The translations under genes and the position numbers were made by a program. A DNA stretch of 64,000 bases from an uncultured Halieaceae bacterium (GTDB lineage Bacteria > Pseudomonadota > Gammaproteobacteria > Pseudomonadales > Halieaceae): assembly GCA_938074045.1 (NCBI GenBank), contig CALJGI010000025.1, positions 62,001-126,000 on the forward strand, read 5' to 3'. This document shows positions 1 through 8,238 of the stretch, piece after piece. A model generated the notes under the pieces. That model saw only the letters and a list, made by a program, of their open reading frames with translations, did not search any database and had not been told where the DNA came from. Numbering within the stretch: position 1 is the first letter of the stretch; each line of letters opens with the position of its first letter.

Positions 1-100
1 ATATATGAACTCTTTTGGTATGACCATCGCGGCTGGTACCAGTGAAGTGCAACGCAATATCCTTGGCGAGCGCGTGCTTGGCCTGGCCAAGTCGAAGTAG
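1..100 (+). CDS. Acyl-CoA dehydrogenase, C-terminal fragment (gene begins before window)
   Basis: The reading frame is open from base 2 to the TAG at 98-100. It encodes the last 32 residues of an acyl-CoA dehydrogenase, including the family's C-terminal signature AGTSEVQRNILGERVLGL, which forms part of the FAD and dimer contact region. The stop lies 9 bp before the next acyl-CoA dehydrogenase, so the two are probably one operon. They resemble the paired FadE-type genes of steroid and lipid degradation, where two unlike acyl-CoA dehydrogenase subunits can form one enzyme. Substrate cannot be inferred from this fragment. Confidence 0.9.
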   Translation, partial: YMNSFGMTIAAGTSEVQRNILGERVLGLAKSK

Positions 101-109
101 GAGACTGAT

Positions 110-1252
110 ATGTCGCAACCGAATAATTTTGGATTTGGCGAAGAAGAGCAGATGCTGGCAGACGCCGCTGCGCGTTATTTTGCTGAACAACTACCAGTAG
201 ACCAATTGCATAAATTGGTAGCAGATAATCCAGATCCCCACCGGGACAAACATTCCCCCTGGGCTGAGGCACAGTGGCGCGAGATGGTTGAACTGGGCTG
301 GACGCAATTGGCGGTCCCTGAAGACGCCGGTGGTTTGGGTATGCCTGCAGTGGGCGTCGCCGGACTGATGGAGCAGGCTGGACGAGCAGCCTTCCCAGGA
401 CCTCTTTTATCTACGTTGTGTTCGACCTATGTATTGGCGCACTGCAATGGAGAAGGTGCTGTGGCTGCGTTTGAAGCCATTATCGAAGGGCATGCGATCA
501 CGCTGGCGATGACTGATCAATATGGGTCATGGAACGCGGCCGACACAGATGTAAGTTATGCGGATGGCAGCCTTAATGGCACAGCCTGCTTCGTGCAGGA
601 TGCTAATCGGTCTGACAGTTTTATTGTGTCGGCGCGCGGTCCGAATGGCATTGGTCTCTATTGGGTCAGCAAAGGCGCCGCTGGCGTTGCGATTGCCTGC
701 GACGCCATTGTTGACCTGACCCGGGATCAGGCCCGCGTCAGTTTCAGTGATGTATCGGCGGTGGAGTTGTCAGCGCAGGGAACGGGACAGGAGGTGTTGG
801 ACTCGGCGCGCCCCGCACTACTGATGTTGTTGGCTGCGGATATGGTTGGTGCTGCTGAGTGGCAGTTACAGACAACGGTGGAGTATGCGGGTACCCGTGA
901 GCAGTTTGGGCATTCACTGGGCTTTTTCCAGGCCGTTAAACACCCTTTGGTGGATTTGATGATCATGATTGATCATGCCAAATCTTTGGTCTACAACGCC
1001 GCTTGTGCTCTGGATACGGAGCCCGAAAACGCGCTGCAGTTTGCGTTAATGGCCCAGTCTGCTGCCTGCGATGCCGCTGCTTACGGTTGCAGTCGTTCCG
1101 TTCAGTACCACGGCGGCATCGGGTTCACCTGGGAATGCTATGTGCATCTGTACTTCAAACGACAAAAGCACAGCGAGATGTGGTTGGGAGACGGTGCTTA
1201 CCAGCGCGAGCAACTGGCACAACTGCTGATAGAGGATCGATCTATAGCCTGA
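110..1252 (+). CDS. Acyl-CoA dehydrogenase family protein
   Basis: This 380-residue protein has the acyl-CoA dehydrogenase layout: an alpha-helical N-terminal domain, a middle beta domain and a C-terminal helical bundle. The C-terminal part includes the REQFGHSLGFFQAVKH segment and QYHGGIGFTWE near residue 330, both typical of the family. It would be a cytoplasmic FAD enzyme oxidising an acyl-CoA to the enoyl-CoA and passing electrons to ETF. It starts 9 bp after the stop of another acyl-CoA dehydrogenase, suggesting co-transcription and possibly a heteromeric enzyme as in steroid side-chain oxidation (known for FadE pairs, inferred here). The downstream gene converges on it. Substrate unknown. 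Confidence 0.93.
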   Translation: MSQPNNFGFGEEEQMLADAAARYFAEQLPVDQLHKLVADNPDPHRDKHSPWAEAQWREMVELGWTQLAVPEDAGGLGMPAVGVAGLMEQAGRAAFPGPLLSTLCSTYVLAHCNGEGAVAAFEAIIEGHAITLAMTDQYGSWNAADTDVSYADGSLNGTACFVQDANRSDSFIVSARGPNGIGLYWVSKGAAGVAIACDAIVDLTRDQARVSFSDVSAVELSAQGTGQEVLDSARPALLMLLAADMVGAAEWQLQTTVEYAGTREQFGHSLGFFQAVKHPLVDLMIMIDHAKSLVYNAACALDTEPENALQFALMAQSAACDAAAYGCSRSVQYHGGIGFTWECYVHLYFKRQKHSEMWLGDGAYQREQLAQLLIEDRSIA

Positions 1253-1285
1253 TACTGTCACCACAGGGCTCGTAGTCTGAATGAG

Positions 1286-1309
1286 CACAACCCGAAGTGA
1301 CGGGTTGTG
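1286..1309. terminator. Perfect stem-loop between convergent genes
   Basis: CACAACCCG and CGGGTTGTG form a perfect 9-bp stem with a 6-nt loop. The stem lies between the stop of the acyl-CoA dehydrogenase and the stop of the convergent phosphotransferase gene, which begins 3 bp later. There is no T-run on either side, so it is not a canonical intrinsic terminator. Its position makes a bidirectional terminator or mRNA 3'-end stabiliser the best reading. Confidence 0.6.
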
Positions 1310-1311
1310 GT

Positions 1312-2325
1312 TCAAAGCAATGCGTAGCCGTACTCAGCCAGTGGAGCGACGTTCCGGCTGCGCTCTAGAGCAGCGTCGCTACTCGCATTGCCGTCCAGTG
1401 CGCGCTTCTTTACGCCCTGCAGAATGGCCGCCAGGCGAAAGAAACAGAAAATCACGTAAAAATTCCAGTTTTCAATCGACGGCAGATCCATGTGCTTGCA
1501 GTATTGCTCTACGTATTCTTCCTCGGTGGGAATACCCAGCTCTTTGAGGTTGAGGCCAGCCAGGCCTCCTTGCTCAACCGGCAGTCGCAATTGCATACAC
1601 TGATAGGACAAATCTGCAAGCGGGTGACCCAGTGTGGATAGCTCCCAGTCAAGTACACCGATGATTCTGGGCTTGGATGCATGGAACATCAGGTTGTCCA
1701 TGCGATAGTCGCCGTGGACCAGCGTCAGCTTGCCGTCATCAGCGGGGACATTCTCTGGCAACCACTCGAGAAGCGCGTCCATGGCGGGTATGGTTTCTGT
1801 TTCAGACGCGCGATATTGCCCGCCCCAGCGTGCTATTTGGCGCGCGTAATAGTTACCCGGCTTACCAAAATCAGAAAGTCCTGCAGCCTCGACGTCAACA
1901 CTGTGCAGGCAAGTCAGAACCCGGCACATCTCAGCGTAGGTAGCAGCGCGCTCGGTGGATGACAGGTCTGCCAGACTGCTGTCCCACAACACGCGCCCCT
2001 CCAGATACTCCATGATGTAGAACATACTGCCGATAATGGTTTCGTCTTCACACAGAATGGCGGTCTTTGCCACGGGTACATCTGTGTTCGCCAGTGCACT
2101 CAAAACCCGGAATTCACGATCAACGGCATGCGCTGATTTCAACAATTCTCCCGGTGGCTTGCGGCGCAGTACATGACGACCCTGTGGCGACTCCACCAAA
2201 AAGGTCGGGTTGGATTGGCCGTCAGCGAATTTGCTGGTTTTGATCGGGCCTTTGAAGCCCGGCATATTGCTTTCCAGATAGGCGCAGAGTTTGGCTTCGT
2301 CAAAGGTGTGGACAGTGTTACTCAT
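1312..2325 (-). CDS. Phosphotransferase family protein (ACAD10/11-like aminoglycoside phosphotransferase fold)
   Basis: This 337-residue protein has the aminoglycoside/choline kinase fold seen in ACAD10/11-type phosphotransferases. The glycine-rich N-terminal part ends in GRHVLRRKPPGELL; LVHGDYRMDNLMFH is the Brenner catalytic motif and VLDWELSTLGHPLADLSY the metal-binding region. Homologues are encoded beside acyl-CoA dehydrogenases and are thought to phosphorylate hydroxyacyl-CoA intermediates, which fits the neighbouring genes. The frame is open to 2412, but I choose the ATG at 2325: it gives the family N-terminus (MSNTVHTFDEAKL) and leaves 34 bp to the upstream gene instead of a 53-bp overlap. 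Substrate is inferred only from context. Confidence 0.88.
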   Translation of the reverse strand: MSNTVHTFDEAKLCAYLESNMPGFKGPIKTSKFADGQSNPTFLVESPQGRHVLRRKPPGELLKSAHAVDREFRVLSALANTDVPVAKTAILCEDETIIGSMFYIMEYLEGRVLWDSSLADLSSTERAATYAEMCRVLTCLHSVDVEAAGLSDFGKPGNYYARQIARWGGQYRASETETIPAMDALLEWLPENVPADDGKLTLVHGDYRMDNLMFHASKPRIIGVLDWELSTLGHPLADLSYQCMQLRLPVEQGGLAGLNLKELGIPTEEEYVEQYCKHMDLPSIENWNFYVIFCFFRLAAILQGVKKRALDGNASSDAALERSRNVAPLAEYGYALL

Positions 2326-2359
2326 AAGCAGGGTCTTCGTCTTCGATGGTTTGGTGAGA

Positions 2360-2785
2360 TCACCCGATGGCAATGACGTCGGGATCGTTGGTTCTGGGTG
2401 TTGATTCGTCACGATTGCGAACCGTATCGGCGATGCGGAATAGTGGCGTTTTCAGCATGGCACGCAAATTATCACTGGCCTCGATGCGGTCGAGGGCGGT
2501 TTCCATGCAGAGCAGCCATTGATCCCTCTCTTCGGGGCCGATCCAATAGGGTGCGTGGGGCTCAGTCAGGCAGACGGTGCCGGTCTTATCCGAATATAGA
2601 GGTGGGCCACCCATCCAGCCAGAGAGATACTCGTACAGTTTGTCTTTGATTTCGTCCAGATTTCGGGCATGCATGGCTCTTACTGTAGCGGCCTGGGGAA
2701 GCTCGTCCATGGCGTTGTAAAACTCATCTGCCAGGCGTCGGATTCCCTCTGGGCCGAGTAGCTGGTATGGGGTGGAATTTTCCAT
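2360..2785 (-). CDS. Group II truncated haemoglobin
   Basis: The 141-residue product matches group II (trHbO-type) 2/2 haemoglobins: the N-terminal helix with LADEFYNAMDELP (Tyr23 at the usual B10 position), the YLSGWMGGPPLY stretch, the proximal haem ligand His77 in TEPHAPYW, and Trp90 (G8) in ERDQWLLCM. Such proteins bind O2, NO or peroxide and serve in respiration or nitrosative defence; the exact role here is unknown. An AGGAGG ribosome-binding site 8 nt before the ATG fixes the start. It is the first gene of a two-gene unit with the phosphotransferase. The C-terminal tail after about residue 120 is longer than in minimal family members. Confidence 0.88.
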   Translation of the reverse strand: MENSTPYQLLGPEGIRRLADEFYNAMDELPQAATVRAMHARNLDEIKDKLYEYLSGWMGGPPLYSDKTGTVCLTEPHAPYWIGPEERDQWLLCMETALDRIEASDNLRAMLKTPLFRIADTVRNRDESTPRTNDPDVIAIG

Positions 2786-2903
2786 AGATGCCGCCTCCTG
2801 CTTGTGCCAAGCGGCGCATATGATGCGACAACTTACACTGGAAGTCTACGAAGACACAGCCAATGGGCACTGCATATAAAGGTTAGGCGGCGGTAGGGAA
2901 GTG

Positions 2904-3101
2904 CTAGATGCTGAATGTTTCGCGCCCGACGCGTTTGAATTCGCCGGAATGGACGGCGACACGGGTGATGGTCTGATCGCGGTTGTTGACGCTTCTGCCC
3001 AGCTCCCCGCCGGTCATTGACATGGCTGGAAACAACAGTGGAAAAGACGCCACCAGCGTTATGAACAGAACAGCGGTCATGCAGCGCTTGAATTTAAACA
3101 T
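2904..3101 (-). CDS. Small predicted secreted protein, unknown function
   Basis: A 65-residue ORF begins with a basic N-terminus (MFKFKR) and a hydrophobic stretch (residues 9-28) followed by a polar tail, as expected for a signal peptide or a single membrane anchor. A GGAG motif lies about 11 nt before the ATG. I recognise no family. It stands alone between divergently and co-oriented neighbours, 118 bp upstream of the globin start. It could be a genuine small exported protein; a chance ORF is the alternative. Confidence 0.45.
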   Translation of the reverse strand: MFKFKRCMTAVLFITLVASFPLLFPAMSMTGGELGRSVNNRDQTITRVAVHSGEFKRVGRETFSI

Positions 3102-3233
3102 GGAGCTGGTATCTCCTGACTCTAGGTAATCCTGATTGTCCCTGACTGAAACTGAATGCGCGCTGAATATGGGTTGTGACGAAGGGTCACTGCGATAAAG
3201 CGGTGTCAGTTTGAGCTATCGGGCTTATTGAGG

Positions 3234-3248
3234 TGACCATTCTGGTCA
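3234..3248. promoter_or_regulatory. Perfect palindrome TGACCA-TTC-TGGTCA, candidate operator
   Basis: Two perfect 6-bp half-sites separated by 3 bp lie 144 bp upstream of the thiolase start, in the 290-bp non-coding region between the small secreted ORF and the thiolase. The size and symmetry fit a dimeric repressor site such as those of TetR or GntR proteins that control fatty-acid genes. No cognate regulator is adjacent, so the assignment is inference only. Confidence 0.3.
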
Positions 3249-3391
3249 TTGCGGCTGCGCAGGATTGAGGTGATACTTTGATTCTCGGAAATGAACCCAA
3301 CTTGCGCGCCTCCGGGTAAAACAGCGCAGAATAAAGCCAGTACCGGAGTATCAGAGCCCGGGAGAGCGCTACTTAAGTAGGAGTATGAAAT

Positions 3392-4624
3392 ATGTCGGAA
3401 GCGTGGATTATTGATGCCTGCAGGACCCCTCGAGGGATTGGTAAGAAGGGAAAGGGTGCTCTCGCCGACGAACATCCCCAACATCTGGGAGCGGCCGTCC
3501 TGAAGGCTATTGCCGAACGCAACGATATCAATACGGCTGAAGTTGATGACATCATATTTGGGACCAGCCAACAACGCGGTCGCCAGGGAGGCGATCTAGG
3601 CCGCATGGCTGCATTGGATGCCGGTTACGATGTACGTTCCAGCGGTGTCACCCTGGATCGTTTCTGCGGCTCTGGTATTACCTCCATCAATATAGCCGCC
3701 GCAAATATCATGTCTGGCATGGAAGACCTTTGTATTGGCGGGGGCGCAGAGATGATGTCTACCTTCGGAGAGGGTGGCAATATGTCTCCGTTTATAGATT
3801 CGGACAATCTGCGGCTGCGTTCGGTGCATCCGCAACCTCATCAGGGAGTTTGTGCCGACGCCATTGCCACCCTTGAGGGAATTTCCCGTGAAGCGGTCGA
3901 TCAATTGGCGGCGGAGTCTCAGCGGCGCGCGGATATAGCGATCCGCAACGGCCATTTTGATCGTAGTTTGATTACTGTGTACAAAGAAGACGGCAGTGTA
4001 GCGCTGGATCACGAGGAGTTCCCGCGCCCACAAACGACCTTCGAAGGTCTGTCAGAGCTCAAGCCATCCTTTGAAGCCCTTGCCGACTATCCGTTGACGG
4101 AGGATGGAACCACATTTCGCAGCTTGATCCAGCAGGTATATCCGGATTTGAAGATCAATCACGTGCACCACGCCGGTAATTCCTCCGGCGTTGTGGATGG
4201 TGCTGCCGCTGTGTTGCTGGCATCCCCTGATTACGCCAGGGCAAACGGTTTAAAGCCCCGCGCTCGGGTAGTGGCCATGGCTAACATGGGGGATTCTCCG
4301 ACATTGATGCTGAATGCACCGGTGCCCGCTGCCAAGAAGGTGCTGGCCAAGGCTGGGCTGACGGTAGACGATATTGATTTGTTTGAGATTAATGAAGCGT
4401 TTTCTGTTGTGGCAGAGAAGTTTATTCGTGACCTGAATCTCGATCGAGACAAGGTAAATGTCAACGGTGGAGCAATGGCCCTGGGCCATCCCATCGGTGC
4501 CACGGGATCAGTTCTTGTGGGTACCATTCTGGATGAGCTCGAGCGTCGCGATTTGCAGCGCGGTCTGGTCACCATGTGTGCCGCGGGTGGTATGGCGCCG
4601 GCGATCATCATTGAGCGAATCTGA
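3392..4624 (+). CDS. Thiolase family protein (acetyl-CoA acetyltransferase type)
   Basis: The 410-residue product is a full-length thiolase. The nucleophilic Cys92 lies in DRFCGSGITSIN, His366 in GGAMALGHPIGATG and the second catalytic Cys396 in MCAAGGMAPA. It cleaves 3-ketoacyl-CoA with CoA to release acetyl-CoA (or a longer unit), or runs the reverse condensation; it acts in the cytoplasm at the end of a beta-oxidation cycle. A GGAG sequence precedes the ATG. Proximity of the two acyl-CoA dehydrogenases and the enoyl-CoA hydratase supports a catabolic role. Its stop is 6 bp from the stop of the convergent peptidase gene. Chain-length specificity cannot be told. Confidence 0.94.
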   Translation: MSEAWIIDACRTPRGIGKKGKGALADEHPQHLGAAVLKAIAERNDINTAEVDDIIFGTSQQRGRQGGDLGRMAALDAGYDVRSSGVTLDRFCGSGITSINIAAANIMSGMEDLCIGGGAEMMSTFGEGGNMSPFIDSDNLRLRSVHPQPHQGVCADAIATLEGISREAVDQLAAESQRRADIAIRNGHFDRSLITVYKEDGSVALDHEEFPRPQTTFEGLSELKPSFEALADYPLTEDGTTFRSLIQQVYPDLKINHVHHAGNSSGVVDGAAAVLLASPDYARANGLKPRARVVAMANMGDSPTLMLNAPVPAAKKVLAKAGLTVDDIDLFEINEAFSVVAEKFIRDLNLDRDKVNVNGGAMALGHPIGATGSVLVGTILDELERRDLQRGLVTMCAAGGMAPAIIIERI

Positions 4625-4630
4625 GTTCTT

Positions 4631-5224
4631 CTACAGGGTAAACAATAACCAGTAGGCAAGCCCCGTGCCGATGCCAACGGTCCCGGCACGATATAACTTT
4701 TCTCTGGTTATTCCTCCCAGAGCCTCCGCCGGCGATTGGCCGGCTCTCACACCTTGAATGACCGGAACTTCTATTGCGGCGGCAAATATGGCCGCCGCAA
4801 TCATCCCGCCGTGGAGCATACGTGCACCCGGGTCATCCAGCGGTAGTAACTGTGGCAGCGCAAACACCAACAGCCAACCGCCGATGTTTCCACCCAGACT
4901 CATGGCCAGAAACTGCCTGTTGCTGTTGTGTTCAAGGTCAAAATTGAAAACGAACAACCCACGATCGGGAGTGAAGGTAAACCTTGAGGCGAACGCCCAG
5001 GCGGCGGCGAGATGTGACCATTCATGTACAACTGTGGCAAGCAACGCTCCCGCGACCAGACCGTTCAGCACAGACAGCGCCGCGGCCAGTGGTAAACTGC
5101 TGGTGTGTTGCCAGCTGTCTGCGGCGGCCCAGAGGCTGAAAGCTCCCAGTACGATCAACATATGCTTGAGGAATATCATCACGAAGCTATCGCGTGCCGC
5201 TGCACGCTGATCCACTGAATTCAC
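4631..5224 (-). CDS. Predicted membrane zinc metallopeptidase (HExxH, M50-like)
   Basis: A 197-residue membrane protein with about five hydrophobic segments. The motif VVHEWSH (His67, Glu68, His71) is an HExxH zinc site at the end of the second hydrophobic segment, as in site-2-type and other membrane-embedded peptidases. I see no clear second metal-ligand motif of the NPxDG type, so membership in M50 proper is uncertain. The start is a GTG at 5224, supported by an AAGGAG sequence 7 nt upstream. It is monocistronic, converges on the thiolase and is preceded by the MFS gene in the opposite direction of read-through. Substrate unknown. Confidence 0.65.
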   Translation of the reverse strand: MNSVDQRAAARDSFVMIFLKHMLIVLGAFSLWAAADSWQHTSSLPLAAALSVLNGLVAGALLATVVHEWSHLAAAWAFASRFTFTPDRGLFVFNFDLEHNSNRQFLAMSLGGNIGGWLLVFALPQLLPLDDPGARMLHGGMIAAAIFAAAIEVPVIQGVRAGQSPAEALGGITREKLYRAGTVGIGTGLAYWLLFTL

Positions 5225-5291
5225 AAAGGCTCTCCTTAACTAGTAACTTAGGGTTGGTGTTGGTTGCCAGTTCTGCTATCCCCAGCCTGGA

Positions 5292-6524
5292 TTACACTTT
5301 GATCCGCCAGCTGATCGCTAGCAAGGGGATGACCAGGGCTGCGGCAAAGGTAGTAGGGTAACTCATGTCAAATCTGTAGAGATAGCCCCCCAGCAGTGGG
5401 CCCAGCACGAAACCAAGCCCCGCAAATGAAGCCATCAGGCCTGCGAGTCCTCCCTGCTCGTGATCTTCCACCGCAAAGGTAGCACTGACCCCGATGCCGG
5501 GGCCGGCCAGTCCCATGCCGAATCCCACCAGTGCCATCCCCAGATATAACGACCAGATTCCGGTGGCATAGGTCAGGGTAGCAAAGCCGAGTACGCAAAT
5601 CGGTAATCCCAGACGCAGGAGTTTGCTGGGACTGCTTTTGTAGTGTTGGACGATGGCCAATTGCACAACCAGGGAGGCCAGTGCTGAGCCAATCATAGCG
5701 ATGGAATACTTTTGTGCTGCCTCGACGCGTGTCACCTGCAACAAGTCCTGGAAGTAAAAGCCCATGGTTTGCTGGACCATGCCAATCAGCGTAAACAAGG
5801 ATACATTCAACAGAAGAAATTGACGGAAACGACGATCGGTGACTCGTAGATGCACCTGTGAGACCGGAGTTGCCCTGTGACCGTCACTCTCGGGCAGGTT
5901 TTTGTATAACAACCAGGCGCCGACTCCCACCAGCGCAGCTTGCATGACCAGGGGTGCCAGAAAACTGACGGCAGCAAACCAGGCCAGGCCGGGTCCCAAC
6001 ATGGTTCCCAATTGGTTAGCAGCAGTCATTCTGCTCATCTGCTTGATACGTGTGCCCGGTGTGGTGCGGTCGATCACATAAGCGGTGGCCGCCGGCTGTA
6101 CAGCCGCCATGATCCACACGTGTGCAGTCCGGGCAATTATCATGAGTGCAAATAGCAAAAAGCCGCTGACGATGCCCTCGAGACCCGCCCAGGCCAGCAT
6201 GCAGAACAGTACTGCACCGGCGCAGTATCCCGTCATACCTTGCAGCATGGTGCGCTTGCGGCCGACTCTATCGCTGCGGCGTCCCCACCAGGGTGAGGCA
6301 AAGAAGAAGGTCAACGCTGACAGAGAACCCAGGATGGTAATTGCCATTTCTTCGGGCTGCCATTGCCAATCGGTTCCTGGCAAATGAAAAACCAGTTGGT
6401 CCAGTTGCAGTTCTCGTCCCAGCATCGGCATCACCGCGAACACGATGGAATGCCCCATGCCCATGAAGAGCATACTGATATACAGCGGCATCAGCGGATT
6501 GCCGAAATTTTCCGTGTTGGCCAT
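5292..6524 (-). CDS. MFS transporter
   Basis: The product (410 residues from the ATG at 6524) has the twelve hydrophobic segments of a major facilitator. After the third segment comes the loop WWGRRSDRVGRKRTM, the family's motif A on the cytoplasmic side. Layout and length fit proton-driven drug or metabolite exporters (DHA1 type). The frame is also open to a GTG at 6551, but the ATG has a GAGG sequence 11 nt upstream and the GTG has none. It diverges from folE with 119 bp between starts. Substrate cannot be inferred. Confidence 0.88.
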   Translation of the reverse strand: MANTENFGNPLMPLYISMLFMGMGHSIVFAVMPMLGRELQLDQLVFHLPGTDWQWQPEEMAITILGSLSALTFFFASPWWGRRSDRVGRKRTMLQGMTGYCAGAVLFCMLAWAGLEGIVSGFLLFALMIIARTAHVWIMAAVQPAATAYVIDRTTPGTRIKQMSRMTAANQLGTMLGPGLAWFAAVSFLAPLVMQAALVGVGAWLLYKNLPESDGHRATPVSQVHLRVTDRRFRQFLLLNVSLFTLIGMVQQTMGFYFQDLLQVTRVEAAQKYSIAMIGSALASLVVQLAIVQHYKSSPSKLLRLGLPICVLGFATLTYATGIWSLYLGMALVGFGMGLAGPGIGVSATFAVEDHEQGGLAGLMASFAGLGFVLGPLLGGYLYRFDMSYPTTFAAALVIPLLAISWRIKV

Positions 6525-6643
6525 GTAAAGGTTTGCCTCGACTGGAGGCACAAGATAGCATTTTTAGCCGCTCTGCTCATACGTGGCCCGGATTGCACCC
6601 TCCTGCACGGGTTGCTACTATCGCTGCCCGTTGAAATGTTGAG

Positions 6644-7204
6644 ATGGAATGCATAGTGGAAGACGCTTTTGCAAAAATTATTGAAGGGTGTGGCGAGGAT
6701 TTGTCCCGGGATGGCTTACGCGATACACCTAAACGAGCGGCTGCGGCGATGCAGTTTCTCACACGGGGCTATCAGCAAACGGTTGAAGAGTTGGTTAACG
6801 GCGCGTTGTTTCATTCTGATTCCAATGAAATGGTTGTGGTCCAGGATATCGAGCTCTATTCACTGTGCGAGCATCATATGCTGCCCTTTATAGGCAAGTG
6901 TCATGTGGCCTACATACCCACAGGACAAGTTCTGGGGCTGTCCAAGCTGGCGCGGCTGGTTGATATGTATGCCCGACGCCTACAGATTCAGGAGCAGCTG
7001 ACCTCTCAGATAGCCGAAACGGTTATGGATGTCACGCAAGCAGAAGGTGTGGGTGTTATCATTGAGGCGCAGCACATGTGCATGATGATGCGTGGTGTGG
7101 AGAAGCAGAACTCGCTTATGAAAACCTCCGCCATGTTGGGAACCTTCCGCAGCAATCAGCCTACCCGCAGCGAGTTTCTGTCCTTACTGAGTTTTCCTCG
7201 CTAG
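6644..7204 (+). CDS. folE: GTP cyclohydrolase I
   Basis: The 186-residue protein matches type I GTP cyclohydrolase, which turns GTP into 7,8-dihydroneopterin triphosphate, the first step of folate and tetrahydropterin synthesis. The zinc ligands are visible: Cys75 and His78 in [10 protein letters not shown] and Cys146 in [11 protein letters not shown]. The [16 protein letters not shown] stretch around residue 100 is also conserved. It forms a cytoplasmic homodecamer in known members. It is followed 95 bp later by an enoyl-CoA hydratase that has its own ribosome-binding site, so a functional link with that gene is not implied. Confidence 0.96.
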   Translation: MECIVEDAFAKIIEGCGEDLSRDGLRDTPKRAAAAMQFLTRGYQQTVEELVNGALFHSDSNEMVVVQDIELYSLCEHHMLPFIGKCHVAYIPTGQVLGLSKLARLVDMYARRLQIQEQLTSQIAETVMDVTQAEGVGVIIEAQHMCMMMRGVEKQNSLMKTSAMLGTFRSNQPTRSEFLSLLSFPR

Positions 7205-7299
7205 CCAGGTTTTCATTCGGCACAGCCTCTGCCCTGGCCAGCCTTAGCAGACTGCCCAACATACTTTTCACAGATCTGACCTACCGGGGAGATTCTCAC

Positions 7300-8085
7300 A
7301 TGTCCAATGCATTCAAGACCATTGAGTACATCGTCACCAACCGAGTGGCTACGGTTGCACTCAACCGCCCCGGTAGCAGCAATGCCATGACTGTGGAAAT
7401 GTGCGGCGAACTACGAATTGCCTTTGGTCAGGCAAACGATGATGACGGGGTACGCGTGATCGTTTTAACGGGGAATGGGCGGAATTTTTGCGCCGGGGCT
7501 GATCTGACCGATAAAGATCAGGCCAACAAGTCGGTTATTGATCACCTGGAGTTTGATCATGGTGAAGCACTGAAACTGATCAAGAATAGTTCCAAACCCT
7601 ATATTGCTGCTGTCAATGGCGCGGCGGCGGGTATCGGCAGCGCTTACGCTCTGCTATGTGATCTCGCGATCATGGCGGATTCTGCTTACATCTACCAGGC
7701 GTTTTTGCCGATAGGGTTGATTCCCGATGGGGGTGCCAATTGGCTGCTTGGTCACCAGCTATCCTATAAGCGAGCCTATCAAATGATTGTTGAGGGTACC
7801 AAACTGGATGCTGCAACCTGTCTTGATTGGGGACTGACTAACAAGGTGACTGGCAACGACCTTTTGTTGGCAGATACTCAAGCTTGGGCTGAGAGCATTG
7901 CGGTTCGAGCGCCGCTGGCGATGGGTTATGCCAAGGAACAACTACATGCCAGTTTTCAGCAGAGCTATGAAGCTACCATTTCCTCAGAGGCCAGAAGGCA
8001 GAAAGTTCTCCTCGAAAGTGCGGATTCCCGGGAGGGGATTGCCGCATTTATTGAAAAAAGATCGGCGCGATTTACCGGAAAGTAG
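7300..8085 (+). CDS. Enoyl-CoA hydratase/isomerase family protein
   Basis: A 261-residue crotonase-fold protein. The oxyanion-hole regions are visible as NGRNFCAGADLTD (about residue 60) and AAVNGAAAGIGSAYALLCDLAIM (about residue 105), followed by GLIPDGGANWLL. It probably hydrates or isomerises enoyl-CoA in beta-oxidation. The frame is open far upstream to 7078 inside folE; the ATG at 7300 is preferred because GGAG lies 7 nt before it and it gives the usual family N-terminus. The glutamates that define true hydratases are not both obvious here, so an isomerase or another crotonase activity remains possible. Confidence 0.9.
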   Translation: MSNAFKTIEYIVTNRVATVALNRPGSSNAMTVEMCGELRIAFGQANDDDGVRVIVLTGNGRNFCAGADLTDKDQANKSVIDHLEFDHGEALKLIKNSSKPYIAAVNGAAAGIGSAYALLCDLAIMADSAYIYQAFLPIGLIPDGGANWLLGHQLSYKRAYQMIVEGTKLDAATCLDWGLTNKVTGNDLLLADTQAWAESIAVRAPLAMGYAKEQLHASFQQSYEATISSEARRQKVLLESADSREGIAAFIEKRSARFTGK

Positions 8086-8238
8086 ACCGTACTGGACAGC
8101 CTGATCCGCGGCTTATACATTTCCTGCCTGAATACCAATCATAGGTAGCATTTATTTCTTTTATGGTGGTCGGCTGATTACTATGGTCGCCTCTTACATT
8201 TGGAGTGGCGACGCCAGTCGCTCAATCGAGGAACCACA

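Noticed and set aside
3206..3574. A 122-residue minus-strand ORF in front of the thiolase
   Set aside because: More than half of it lies antisense to the thiolase N-terminus, with no start signal or family resemblance; it looks like a shadow frame.
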